From CAJQPP01 sp963793465 (GTDB taxonomy: Bacteria > Planctomycetota > Planctomycetia > Pirellulales > Pirellulaceae): a stretch of 64,000 bases of DNA. The position numbers were made by a program, and so were the translations under genes. Under the pieces are notes generated by a model. The model did not search any database and was not told where the DNA came from. It saw nothing but the letters and a program-made list of their open reading frames with translations. Location: NCBI GenBank assembly GCA_963793465.1, contig CAWCAJ010000005.1, forward strand, positions 372,001-436,000, written 5' to 3'. Shown in pieces: positions 26,183 through 34,876 of this stretch. Position 1 is the stretch's first letter. Each line of letters begins with the position of its first letter.

Positions 26183-28927
26183 ATGAAAACGCTGGAACGA
26201 CGGCTCGGATTGGGTGCCGTAATTGCCATCAGTATCAGTGCCATGTTGGGCAGCGGCATCTTTGTGCTGCCTGGTTTGGCGGCTGCCAAGACCGGGCCCA
26301 TGATATGGCTGGCCTACTTGCTGGCAGGTTTGAGTGTCCTGCCGGCCGCGGTTTCCAAATCCGAATTGGCTACAGCCATGCCTACTTCGGGGGGCACCTA
26401 TGTTTATCTGGAGCGTGCTTTTGGGCCGTTGGCCGGCACGATTTCAGGAATTGGCTTGTGGCTTTCTCTGCTATTGAAAAGTTCTTTTGCGCTGGTTGGC
26501 TTTGGGGCCTACCTGGCCCTGGTCGTGGACGTTCCCATACGGCCGCTGGCTATGACCCTGCTGGTGGTGATCACCATCCTGAATTTGTTTGGTGTCAGCA
26601 TCATTGGCAAAATGCAAAAGGTGATCATCGTTTTTGTACTGGGGTCGCTGGTCCTGTTGTGCTGCTGGTCCTTCTCGTCTGTGGATTTAAGCAATCTGGA
26701 TGCCGGATTTGATCACGGCCTCTCCGGTTTTATTGCGGCCGTGGCCTTCGTCTACATATCTTTTGCCGGGGTTACGAAAGTGGCGGCGATTGCCGAAGAG
26801 GTGAAAGATCCCGATCGTAATTTGCCTTTGGGAATCCTGCTCTCCTGGCTGATTGTTACCATCATCTATGTGGCGGTAGTATTCGTACTGGTCACGGTTG
26901 TACCGATCCAGGAGTTGACCCATGCTGGGGACGGTGGAGGTGCCAATTTGCGACCGATTCACACTTTGGCGCAAAAGGTCGGGGGAAACCTGTTTGGCAA
27001 CATCGCTATTGGCCTGGCGGTCATTACCATGATTTCCATGGCAGTGGCGGGGCTGCTGGCGGCCTCGCGTTTCCCGTTTGCCATGAGCCGGGACAAGTTG
27101 TTACCCCCTCAAATCAAGAGCATCAACGTTCGTTTGAAGACACCGGCGGTGAGTATCCTGCTGACGTCGGCTGCCATGGCGGCCAGCATCCTGTTCCTGC
27201 CCATCGAGCAGATCGCCAAATTGGCCAGTTCGTTCAAAATTCTGGCGTTCATGTTTGTTTGCGGCAGTGTGATCGTGCTTCGCGAGAATGCTGCCATGTG
27301 GTACCAACCCCGTTTCCGTTCCCCACTATATCCCTGGTTGCAGATTGTGGGTGTGGCGATTGGCGTGGTGCTGTTGGGTGCCATGGGTTGGACCGGCATC
27401 CTGGCGATCGTCGGTGTATTGTTTCTGGGTGCCATTTCCTATTTCATGTACGGCAGAAATCACAGCTCCAGTCGCGGGGTGCTGGGGAAGATTGGCGTTC
27501 GAACCGACCTGGTTACCGAGTCGGGACGTGCAGCTGCGGAGGCCTTTGATCGTCTTGAGGACGGCAGCCAGGAGGAAATCAGCGCCAAGATCGTGCATTC
27601 GCTGGAAGAGGAATTGCCTACCGCCGCCACCATCGTGGTACCGCTGTTTGGCAACGAACGATCCCCCGAAACGCTGGTGGAAATGGGTGCGGCGATTGCC
27701 CGTGGTCAACGGGTCGAAGTCCTGTACATCAAGGCCATTCCGGAGCAGATCCAGTTGGCCGATGCCTTGGAAGACGACTCATTGGGCCTGGCGCTGCATC
27801 GGCGACTGCACGCCATGGCAGAGGAAGAGCATGTCGATCTGGAATTCATCAATACCGTATCCCGGGATGTGGTAAAGACGGTGTATGCGGTTTCCGACCG
27901 CCTGCACTGCGAGTGGGTCGTCATGGAGGCCGGAGATCGACGCGATTTTGGGGTCACATTTCAAAACCCTCTGGGCTGGTTGACGGACCATCTTCCCAGC
28001 AAGCTGGCGGTGTTCAAGGACGCCGGGATTCGCTACATCCGCCGCATTCTGGTTTATGCCGAGCCTGGACCGCATGATGCCCTGGTGGTCAACACGGCGG
28101 ATCATCTGGCGCAGGTATACAAAGCCGAGTTGTACTTCGTCTGCTACCTGAATGACCAGACGAATCCCAATGAGAAACAGGCCCGCGCCGATTACGTGGA
28201 CCAGTTACGCGAACTGTGCGTTTCCAGGCACCATGTTGCCATGCTCAAGGGGGTCAATGAGTTGGCTGCCATCGAGGCGGCCACACCCGGCTACGATCTG
28301 CTGGTGATGGGCGCGCCGGCCGACCGCACACGTTTGCGACGCATCATGGGGTCCCCCAAGGACAAGTTGACGCGGCGGGCCAGTTGTTCGGTGTTGTGGC
28401 TGAAGACGCCCCGCTCGCAGTCCCACCTTTCCTTCGAAATGGACTTTGCTCGTGATCATCAGGAATTTGACCTCGTTCAGCACCTGCAGGCACCGCTGAT
28501 CAAAGCCCACCTGGATGTCAAAACCAAAGAAGCCCTCTTCAAGCGGGTCTCGCAGATGTTCGCAGAGCAGATGGATGGCCTGGTAACCGAGGATTTCTCC
28601 AAGGCATTCTGGGAACGTGAGCAAATGCAGAATACGGCGGTCGGAAACGGTGTGGCATTGCCACATGCGACGGTGTCATCCGCCCAGGAACTGCAATCCG
28701 CAGTGGCCATCATTACCACGAGCGAACCTATCGACTACGGGGTATCCAGCGGCGAAAAAGTCGACGTGTTCTTTTTCACGATTGGCGCACCTGGCGATCG
28801 GCAAACCCATTTGAAGATCCTGTCCGCCATCGCCCATTTGAATTTCGACGAGTCCATCATGTCCCGGATTCGCCAGGCAAACTCCGACGAAGATCTCTGG
28901 CAGGTGTTGCAATTCAGTGGCCAATAA
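26183..28927 (+). CDS. APC-family amino acid permease fused to USP domains and a PTS EIIA domain
   Basis: Protein of 914 residues. Residues 1 to about 430 form an amino acid/polyamine permease with about 12 membrane segments (GLGAVIAISISAMLGSGIF, TSGGTYVYLERAFGP, SFAGVTKVAAIAEEVKDPDRNLP). Two universal-stress-protein-like domains follow (about 465-610 and 615-755), the second ending with GAPADRTRLRRIMGSPKDKL and ASCSVLWLK. Residues about 770-914 are a PTS EIIA type-2 domain with the phosphorylatable histidine in GVALPHA (His828). Permease-USP fusions are known. The added EIIA suggests control by nitrogen- or sugar-PTS phosphorylation. The ATG at 26183 starts a proper N-terminus. Confidence 0.9.
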   Translation: MKTLERRLGLGAVIAISISAMLGSGIFVLPGLAAAKTGPMIWLAYLLAGLSVLPAAVSKSELATAMPTSGGTYVYLERAFGPLAGTISGIGLWLSLLLKSSFALVGFGAYLALVVDVPIRPLAMTLLVVITILNLFGVSIIGKMQKVIIVFVLGSLVLLCCWSFSSVDLSNLDAGFDHGLSGFIAAVAFVYISFAGVTKVAAIAEEVKDPDRNLPLGILLSWLIVTIIYVAVVFVLVTVVPIQELTHAGDGGGANLRPIHTLAQKVGGNLFGNIAIGLAVITMISMAVAGLLAASRFPFAMSRDKLLPPQIKSINVRLKTPAVSILLTSAAMAASILFLPIEQIAKLASSFKILAFMFVCGSVIVLRENAAMWYQPRFRSPLYPWLQIVGVAIGVVLLGAMGWTGILAIVGVLFLGAISYFMYGRNHSSSRGVLGKIGVRTDLVTESGRAAAEAFDRLEDGSQEEISAKIVHSLEEELPTAATIVVPLFGNERSPETLVEMGAAIARGQRVEVLYIKAIPEQIQLADALEDDSLGLALHRRLHAMAEEEHVDLEFINTVSRDVVKTVYAVSDRLHCEWVVMEAGDRRDFGVTFQNPLGWLTDHLPSKLAVFKDAGIRYIRRILVYAEPGPHDALVVNTADHLAQVYKAELYFVCYLNDQTNPNEKQARADYVDQLRELCVSRHHVAMLKGVNELAAIEAATPGYDLLVMGAPADRTRLRRIMGSPKDKLTRRASCSVLWLKTPRSQSHLSFEMDFARDHQEFDLVQHLQAPLIKAHLDVKTKEALFKRVSQMFAEQMDGLVTEDFSKAFWEREQMQNTAVGNGVALPHATVSSAQELQSAVAIITTSEPIDYGVSSGEKVDVFFFTIGAPGDRQTHLKILSAIAHLNFDESIMSRIRQANSDEDLWQVLQFSGQ

Positions 28928-28981
28928 CCTGCCGGCGGGGGAAGACGGCAACCCCTGCCCGTCGTAATGCTGGCGGAAGAG

Positions 28982-29542
28982 TTACCCGTTGTACGGCCAT
29001 AGTGCGGCAAAAATCAACCCGATCAACAGGCCGTACACAATTCCGTCCAGCACGTCCATGCCGACGCGACGTTTGAACCAGATGCTGTTCAGCACTCCCG
29101 ATGAGGCGTGGGTCAGGATGCCAATCGTGCCGGCAATCCGAAACACGGTCATGAAATCCACGCCACTGGCACCCGGCGGACAGGCCACATGGGTCACATA
29201 TCCAATCACGGCAGTCGTTACAAAAAAGAACAGGAAAGTCAGGCCCAGATTGGCCGCCATGTTGGGCATTTCCCAAACGGTCAGAATCCCACGAGGCCCA
29301 CGTTGGTATCGCTGCTGATGTTGCGGGGTGTTCATTTCCTTTTTCGACGCGGCTTGCGGAAACATGTAATTGCCGGCCGGTAGCTTCCAGCGTTGCAGAG
29401 CATCCATCAATTCGGATTCCCGTTCCAGCTTCTGCCAGTCTCCAAAATGATGCGGCAACACGGTCCAGGCGATAAAACTGGCAAAAAACAGCACGACTGA
29501 AATCAACAGGATCGCCAATCCCAGGTCCGTTAGAAACGTCAT
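28982..29542 (-). CDS. Membrane protein, unknown function
   Basis: Protein of 186 residues with about four hydrophobic segments: an N-terminal helix (LGLAILLISVVLFFASFIAW), a polar loop with basic residues, then three helices, the last being MDVLDGIVYGLLIGLIFAALW. I recognise no named family. The ATG at 29542 begins directly at the first helix. The longer open frame to 29812 has no coding character. It may pair with the membrane protein encoded 143 bases upstream on the same strand. Confidence 0.7.
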   Translation of the reverse strand: MTFLTDLGLAILLISVVLFFASFIAWTVLPHHFGDWQKLERESELMDALQRWKLPAGNYMFPQAASKKEMNTPQHQQRYQRGPRGILTVWEMPNMAANLGLTFLFFFVTTAVIGYVTHVACPPGASGVDFMTVFRIAGTIGILTHASSGVLNSIWFKRRVGMDVLDGIVYGLLIGLIFAALWPYNG

Positions 29543-29685
29543 GGCAGGTTCCCTCAGAAAGAAATGGTGAGAATTACGCTGGGCATATTCTATCGCCGTA
29601 TCCGAATTCGGGAATCTTCCCTTCCTTGCCCACAGCGAGGACTCGCCGAACCGCACTCCCGCTGCGGTGATACAAGCCAAACAGG

Positions 29686-30156
29686 TCAGCTCAATGGTTC
29701 TTTCAAGTTGCCCGCAGATAAAAGCACCCACAAACTGATCGAGGCCACCGCTACACTCTTGATCGTGCACAGGGCCAGAAAAAAGACCAACAGATACGCC
29801 CAATGCCCCCACAACTCAGGCGGATCCGGTTGGTTCAAAAAGTAGCGGAAGCCGGCGATGCTGGCGAACACCAGGCTGGATAGCAGCAGCATGCTTCCCA
29901 AGATCATGGTGGAAACGACAACGTTGGGTGATGCCGAGCCTGGCCTGTACCAGGCTGCGTTGCAGCGGAAGGCAAAAATGAAGAAAAACAGGCAGTGTGC
30001 TGCCAGGGCCCACTGCAACCCACTGGCCTGACCGTCAAAAATCAATGGCAGCACCCAAACCAGGTACCAGGTATTGGCCAGTGAGGGCAACAGTCCCGCC
30101 AACAACGCTATCAATCGCAAGAAAGCCAGCGCGTCCTGCTGGCGAAATTTTGTCAT
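29686..30156 (-). CDS. Membrane protein, unknown function
   Basis: Protein of 156 residues with four predicted helices (FLRLIALLAGLLPSLANTW, LQWALAAHCLFFFIFAF, MILGSMLLLSSLVFASIAG and YLLVFFLALCTIKSVAVAS). I recognise no family. The ATG at 30156 gives a compact N-terminus. It lies upstream of the other small membrane gene on the same strand and may share its transcript. Confidence 0.65.
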   Translation of the reverse strand: MTKFRQQDALAFLRLIALLAGLLPSLANTWYLVWVLPLIFDGQASGLQWALAAHCLFFFIFAFRCNAAWYRPGSASPNVVVSTMILGSMLLLSSLVFASIAGFRYFLNQPDPPELWGHWAYLLVFFLALCTIKSVAVASISLWVLLSAGNLKEPLS

Positions 30157-30941
30157 TCCCGGATCCCACGTCTGGACTGGACCTGGCCACCTTGGCATTT
30201 CGCCCCCCGCTTGATCGCCCCTGCCTTTTCACGCCAGATTTTACGATAAGCGAGACCGAACGGGTTCACTTGATTGCAGATTTTGCCTTGTTTCCAAGGA
30301 TCCAGGTGCCAAAAATGGACCGACTGATTTTCTCCCCGCCCACATACTCGCCGGAAATCCAAATTGGCCCGCTCGACTCGACGCACTCGCACCCCACAAG
30401 GGACTTCCGATTCCAATTTGCTGCCGGTCAATTGCGAAAGCGACTCCGTGCGCACGCGTCTGGCGCGGATCGAGTCCCACTATGCTTTGCTGGACGAGAT
30501 GTTAGACGACTTGGAAAGCAAGGTGCCGCCACGAGACGAATCCGGGCCGCGGGTTCCGGCAAAGCCTCGGTAACCGCTGCCCCTGCCAATCATCTGGTAT
30601 CGTCATGCGTCGTTGTCGTCATTCGTTGGAACCCATTGGCCTGCACGTCGTGGGCCGGATTCCATTGGCGGGTCCCGCAGCTTCCCTGTGCAAAGCGATG
30701 CGGCTGAGCCGTGCTGCAGGTATTATTGGCATACGCGTGGAGTTGCAGTTGCCGATTTCGGACCGATCGCAATCGTGACACCCTGCCTGCACAGATGCTG
30801 CGGATTCGAGCATACTGATCATGCGTGGAGTTGGGAGTCGGTGTTCCGGCCGCCGTGCCCCGGCCGCAGACAGGGGCGACCCGCCAGCCTGAATCGCCCC
30901 CCGGCCCCGTCCATTGGTCCCGTTCATGAGGAGCCCTTGTT
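30157..30941. other. Long intergenic region with one possible small ORF
   Basis: About 785 bases. The only stretch with coding-like codon use is 30364-30573. The remaining open frames on both strands have implausible amino-acid composition. The last 50 bases hold the fhcA ribosome-binding site. Confidence 0.4.
30364..30573 (+). CDS. Possible small coiled-coil protein
   Basis: Open frame of 69 codons beginning at TTG, without a clear ribosome-binding site. The central part (RTRLARIESHYALLDEMLDDLESKV) has heptad-like spacing and a strong third-position GC bias, consistent with a short cytosolic helical protein. A later TTG at about 30418 is an equally good start. No family is recognised. Confidence 0.3.
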   Translation: MARSTRRTRTPQGTSDSNLLPVNCESDSVRTRLARIESHYALLDEMLDDLESKVPPRDESGPRVPAKPR

Positions 30942-32507
30942 GTGGGACAGTTATACTCGGTGGTCAGGAATGCAGAGGTTGTGGATGGGGTCAACGCACC
31001 CCGTCGTCGCGACGTCTGGTTTTGCGAGGGTCGAATTTGTCAGCCCCCGGAAAACCAGATGGCGGCCTGGCAATTTGATGCGACCGGCATGGTGTTGATG
31101 CCGGGGGGTGTCGATATGCACAGCCATTTTGTGGGGCCCAAGGTGAACGCGGCCCGCCGGCTGAACGCTCGCACGTTGACTGGCCAACAGGATTCCCTGA
31201 CCGACGATCGACGGCCGTTTGTTCCCAGCCTGCAGATGACCGGGCATTGCTATGCAGGATTGGGGTACACAACTGCCTTTGATGCGGCGGTACCCCCTCG
31301 GTATGCCAGCCATGCCAGAATGGAAATCGACAGTCTGCCCTGCGTCGACGCCGGTTTTTTTGCTTTGACAGGCAATCACCGCTACCTGTTGCAGGCCGTG
31401 TCGGATGGCGACGCCGATCGAGTGCGACAGTTTTTGGAAACGACCATCCAGGGGACCGGTGCCTGGGCAGCCAAACTGGTCAATCCTGGCGGCGTGGAAG
31501 ACTGGAAGAGCGGATATCGCCAGGGGGTGGGTTCCATCGACCAGACGCTGGCATCGTATCCCACGACACCGCGGGCCATCATTCGGGCCCTGGCGTTGGC
31601 CAATGACGAACTCGGACTCCCTCACGGCATTCACGTGCACTGCAATCGTCTGGGCTTGCCGGGCAATTGGCAGACCACGCTGGCTACCATGCAGGCCGTG
31701 GGTGATCATCGCTGTCACCTGGCGCATGTGCAGTTTCATAGTTACCGCGGTGCCGATGATGAAGCCAGTTTTGGTTCGGCAGTGGACCCCCTGGTGGCGT
31801 ACGTCAATGCTCATCAAAACCTGTCGGTAGACGTGGGGCAGATCATGTTTGGTGAAACCATGAGCATGACTGCGGACAGCGCGTTGGGATACTACCTGCA
31901 GAAGATTTCCGGCCGACCCTGGATCTCGCATGACACCGAGAATGAATGTGGCTGTGGCATATCACCGATTCGCTACCGGCGGAAAGACCGGATTCATGGT
32001 TTGCAGTGGGCCATCGGTCTGGAGTGGCTGTTGAAGATTCAGGACCCCTGGCAAATTGCGCTCAGTACGGACCACCCCAATGGCGCTTCCTTCCTGGTGT
32101 ATCCGCAGATCATCGCCCTGTTGATGGACCGCGAATTGCGGCGCGCCCAGATTGCAAAGTTGCACGACGGCGTGCGGCAACACAGTGATTTGTATGAGAT
32201 GGATCGCGAGTACACTCTGTCGGAGATCGCCATCATCACCCGTGCCGGGCCGGCGCGTCTGTTGGGGCTGGAACGCAAGGGGCATTTGCAATTCGGGGCC
32301 GATGCGGATCTGGTGCTCTATACTCCGGATGCGGATCGCCGCCAGATGTTTGAATTTCCCAGGCTGGTTATCAAGGCGGGCCAGGCGCTGATTGATGATG
32401 GTCAACCGGTCCACAGTCCGCTTGCCAAGTGTTGGTCCGCCCATCCCGATCCGCCCCGGACAGACAACGCGTTTACGGCCTGGGACGCATCGCAGCGGGC
32501 ACGTTGA
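30942..32507 (+). CDS. fhcA: Formylmethanofuran dehydrogenase subunit A / formyltransferase-hydrolase complex alpha subunit
   Basis: Amidohydrolase-fold protein of 521 residues. The N-terminus has the composite-domain strand, then VLMPGGVDMHSHFVGPKVNAARRLN, with the metal-binding HSH characteristic of FwdA/FmdA/FhcA. Later come GIHVHCNRLGLPGN, CHLAHVQFHSY, LSVDVGQIMFGE and LSTDHPNGASF. In bacteria this subunit belongs to the Fhc complex that releases formate from formyl-methanofuran in tetrahydromethanopterin-linked C1 oxidation, a pathway found in several planctomycetes. The other subunits (B, C, D) are not adjacent. The start is GTG at 30942, preceded by AGGAG 8 nt upstream. Confidence 0.9.
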   Translation: MGQLYSVVRNAEVVDGVNAPRRRDVWFCEGRICQPPENQMAAWQFDATGMVLMPGGVDMHSHFVGPKVNAARRLNARTLTGQQDSLTDDRRPFVPSLQMTGHCYAGLGYTTAFDAAVPPRYASHARMEIDSLPCVDAGFFALTGNHRYLLQAVSDGDADRVRQFLETTIQGTGAWAAKLVNPGGVEDWKSGYRQGVGSIDQTLASYPTTPRAIIRALALANDELGLPHGIHVHCNRLGLPGNWQTTLATMQAVGDHRCHLAHVQFHSYRGADDEASFGSAVDPLVAYVNAHQNLSVDVGQIMFGETMSMTADSALGYYLQKISGRPWISHDTENECGCGISPIRYRRKDRIHGLQWAIGLEWLLKIQDPWQIALSTDHPNGASFLVYPQIIALLMDRELRRAQIAKLHDGVRQHSDLYEMDREYTLSEIAIITRAGPARLLGLERKGHLQFGADADLVLYTPDADRRQMFEFPRLVIKAGQALIDDGQPVHSPLAKCWSAHPDPPRTDNAFTAWDASQRAR

Positions 32508-32529
32508 CGTTCGACTGCCAGGGCACCGG

Positions 32530-34611
32530 CTATTTTCGCTCCGCCAGTTGTTGCAGGATTTTTTCTACCCGGACGTGTAAGGGATCGGGCAGCACGGCCA
32601 CCACACACTCGTAAGTGGGCGAGTAGACCACCTGCGTATGGACATTTGCCGGCAAATCCGCCGCAATGCCTTCCTTCAGAAATTCCATGATCTGATCTCC
32701 GGTGAATTTCTTCTCAAGTTGGCGATGGCAAGGATAGACCTCCAGCCTGGTTTCACTCCACAATTTCCTTTTGGAAGTGATCTCCAACGTGTTCCCGTCC
32801 AGCAAGCGGTAGGCCAATGCCATCGAATTCAGCAGGTCACGCAGGGTGTCTTCGACCGTCAGATCCTTGGATAACCAGGGGATCGTGACGTTGGGGTTCC
32901 AGTTTTCCTGCAGGGCCTCGGACCAGTTCACCACCAGGTTGATGCCGTCCTGTTCACGCAGTTGATACAGGAGTTGCTGCAGCGGCTGGTTTTGCATGGC
33001 GTATACCTTGCTGGCGCTTTCTCTGATGGATCGCGTCCTTGCGTGCAATGTCGCCAGGGATTCCTGCAGCGCCGGATCACCCGGATTGGCTTTCAACTGT
33101 GCTGCCAGGACCAACTTGTCCAACAGCCGCTGGACGCGGTCCTTGATCGACGCAGTCTGTTCCAGACTCAGTTGACCCGGCGAATAGCGGATACTGCCGC
33201 TGCCACCGTTGGTATTCCACGACAAGGGCGCGATCACCAGTTGGATTCCGGCGATCAGTTTTTCGGCAACGTCCTCATCGGTCACTGCCAAAACAGGATC
33301 CAGCGTGATTTCAGAGGCCTCGATCTCGTCGGAAACCCGTGGCAGGATCAGAATCACGGTCTGGTCCGCATTCCAGTTCCATGTCAGCCCCAGCGGCGTC
33401 AATGCTTCATCCAGTATTCCGGCTGGGGTCACGTCTCTGCCCTGAGCGGTAACCGGCGCCGTGGCATCCAGTTGACCGTGGGCAATGGCATCCCCATCCA
33501 ATTGCATGGGAACCTGAGTGATTGCGAAAAAATTTCTCATGAAATCAACCAGTGGTTGATCGCGGAACGAGAGTCCGGGATAAACTTCCTCGATCGCCTC
33601 CGACGGAATCACAGACAGCGTTTTGGGCACGGGCACGTAAACCTTGCCAATCCCGTACTTGTGCGTGGGGTCTTCCGAAGTCGCCTCCCGAAATTCCTGC
33701 ATGTCGACACCCGGATCAAAGACCAGGTCGCTAATGCCCTCGAATTCGTCCAGCAGGGAACGCTTTTCCTGCTCGCCTTGCATCGTGATCGTCTCGCCAG
33801 CCGTCGACAACGCCGCCTCTTCATCCAGGATCGGGTCGCTGCCGGCAGCCGGATCATTGGCTGCAGCTGGATCCGTTGCATCGGAGGGGTCGTCGTCCTT
33901 GGGCGGGGCGTTGGCTCTGCCGGAATCGTCGTTGTTGGTAGTATCCGGGGGGCTCGGCGGGTCGCCGGATTGGGCGTCCGTCGGATCCCCGTCCGGCCCC
34001 GGCAAATTCACGTCCGGCAAAATCTGGTCGCCCTCTGCCGCGGGCTGCTTGCCCGAACCCGGCGCGACGTTTAATTCGGGGCCCTGGCTGGCGGTTTCGG
34101 CCATCCCGGCCAGTTGAGCGGGATCGGTTTCGGCGCCACCACCCATCATGCGGCTGACCATGTAAAGGATCAGCACCAGCGATATCAGGCAAATGCCCAG
34201 GACTCCAGCCAGCCATGCCCGGGTTTTGCCCCGCTGGGCCGAGCCATCGGCTTCCCAGTGATTGGCTGGAACGACCTGCATCGTTTCCTGGACTGGCGGG
34301 GCTGCGATGGAGACGCTGGCGGGGCGTTTGGACGCTCGCGGTTCCGTCGGTCGCGGTCGAATCGTCGGGGCCTGACTGCCCATGCTGCCGAACTCACCGC
34401 TCAGTGTTGCTTGCGAATCGTTCGGATCGTAAGCGGGGCGTGTCCGTTTCGGCGGGGTCCCGGGCGACGTGGGCATTTCCCAGCCTTGCGGGGGTTGCAC
34501 GTGCACCATGCTTCCACATTTGGGGCAGGCCAATACCTGTCCAATGGCAGCTTGTTGTTTGACTTGCAAACGCGATGCACAGGTATCGCAAGCTATCGTA
34601 AACAGAACCAC
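32530..34611 (-). CDS. Membrane-anchored protein with N-terminal zinc ribbon and secretin/STN-like region
   Basis: Protein of 693 residues. The N-terminus is a zinc-ribbon-like segment with CDTC and CPKC, followed by a Pro-rich linker, one membrane helix (WLAGVLGICLISLVLILYMV) near residue 140 and a long acidic, Pro/Asp-rich linker. The C-terminal 350 residues contain repeats resembling the secretin and TonB short N-terminal domain (PLVDFMRNFFAITQVPMQLDG, ILDEALTPLGLTWNWNADQTVILI, then INLVVNWSEALQENW and VEDTLRDLLNSMALAYRLLDGNTLEIT). No beta-barrel part is present. The role is unknown. It follows the pseudokinase gene on the same strand. The start is a GTG. Confidence 0.7.
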   Translation of the reverse strand: MVLFTIACDTCASRLQVKQQAAIGQVLACPKCGSMVHVQPPQGWEMPTSPGTPPKRTRPAYDPNDSQATLSGEFGSMGSQAPTIRPRPTEPRASKRPASVSIAAPPVQETMQVVPANHWEADGSAQRGKTRAWLAGVLGICLISLVLILYMVSRMMGGGAETDPAQLAGMAETASQGPELNVAPGSGKQPAAEGDQILPDVNLPGPDGDPTDAQSGDPPSPPDTTNNDDSGRANAPPKDDDPSDATDPAAANDPAAGSDPILDEEAALSTAGETITMQGEQEKRSLLDEFEGISDLVFDPGVDMQEFREATSEDPTHKYGIGKVYVPVPKTLSVIPSEAIEEVYPGLSFRDQPLVDFMRNFFAITQVPMQLDGDAIAHGQLDATAPVTAQGRDVTPAGILDEALTPLGLTWNWNADQTVILILPRVSDEIEASEITLDPVLAVTDEDVAEKLIAGIQLVIAPLSWNTNGGSGSIRYSPGQLSLEQTASIKDRVQRLLDKLVLAAQLKANPGDPALQESLATLHARTRSIRESASKVYAMQNQPLQQLLYQLREQDGINLVVNWSEALQENWNPNVTIPWLSKDLTVEDTLRDLLNSMALAYRLLDGNTLEITSKRKLWSETRLEVYPCHRQLEKKFTGDQIMEFLKEGIAADLPANVHTQVVYSPTYECVVAVLPDPLHVRVEKILQQLAERK

Positions 34612-34876
34612 GCTGATCCTCTATATCCGTATTCCATTTGCCCGTGCTCGTATTTTAGTGGCTATCGACAGGATGGGTAGCTTAACTTCGCCGCGACCAG
34701 TCGACTTTCGTTTGCCGCTGGCGTGATTTTTGTTGGTTTTGGCCATCATCTTGGGTTTCAAAGTCATGTCGACCTGAGATCGACCCATGGGCCCAGTGGC
34801 AATTGGGATGCTGTGGAACAGGCCTTTCTTGGTGACTGAACGGACAGCGGGACTCGCCGCGGAAACTCGGGGCCGC

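Noticed and set aside
34621..34767. Possible 48-residue basic protein between the STN-like and pseudokinase genes (minus strand)
   Set aside because: No ribosome-binding site or recognised family. The composition is compatible with chance.
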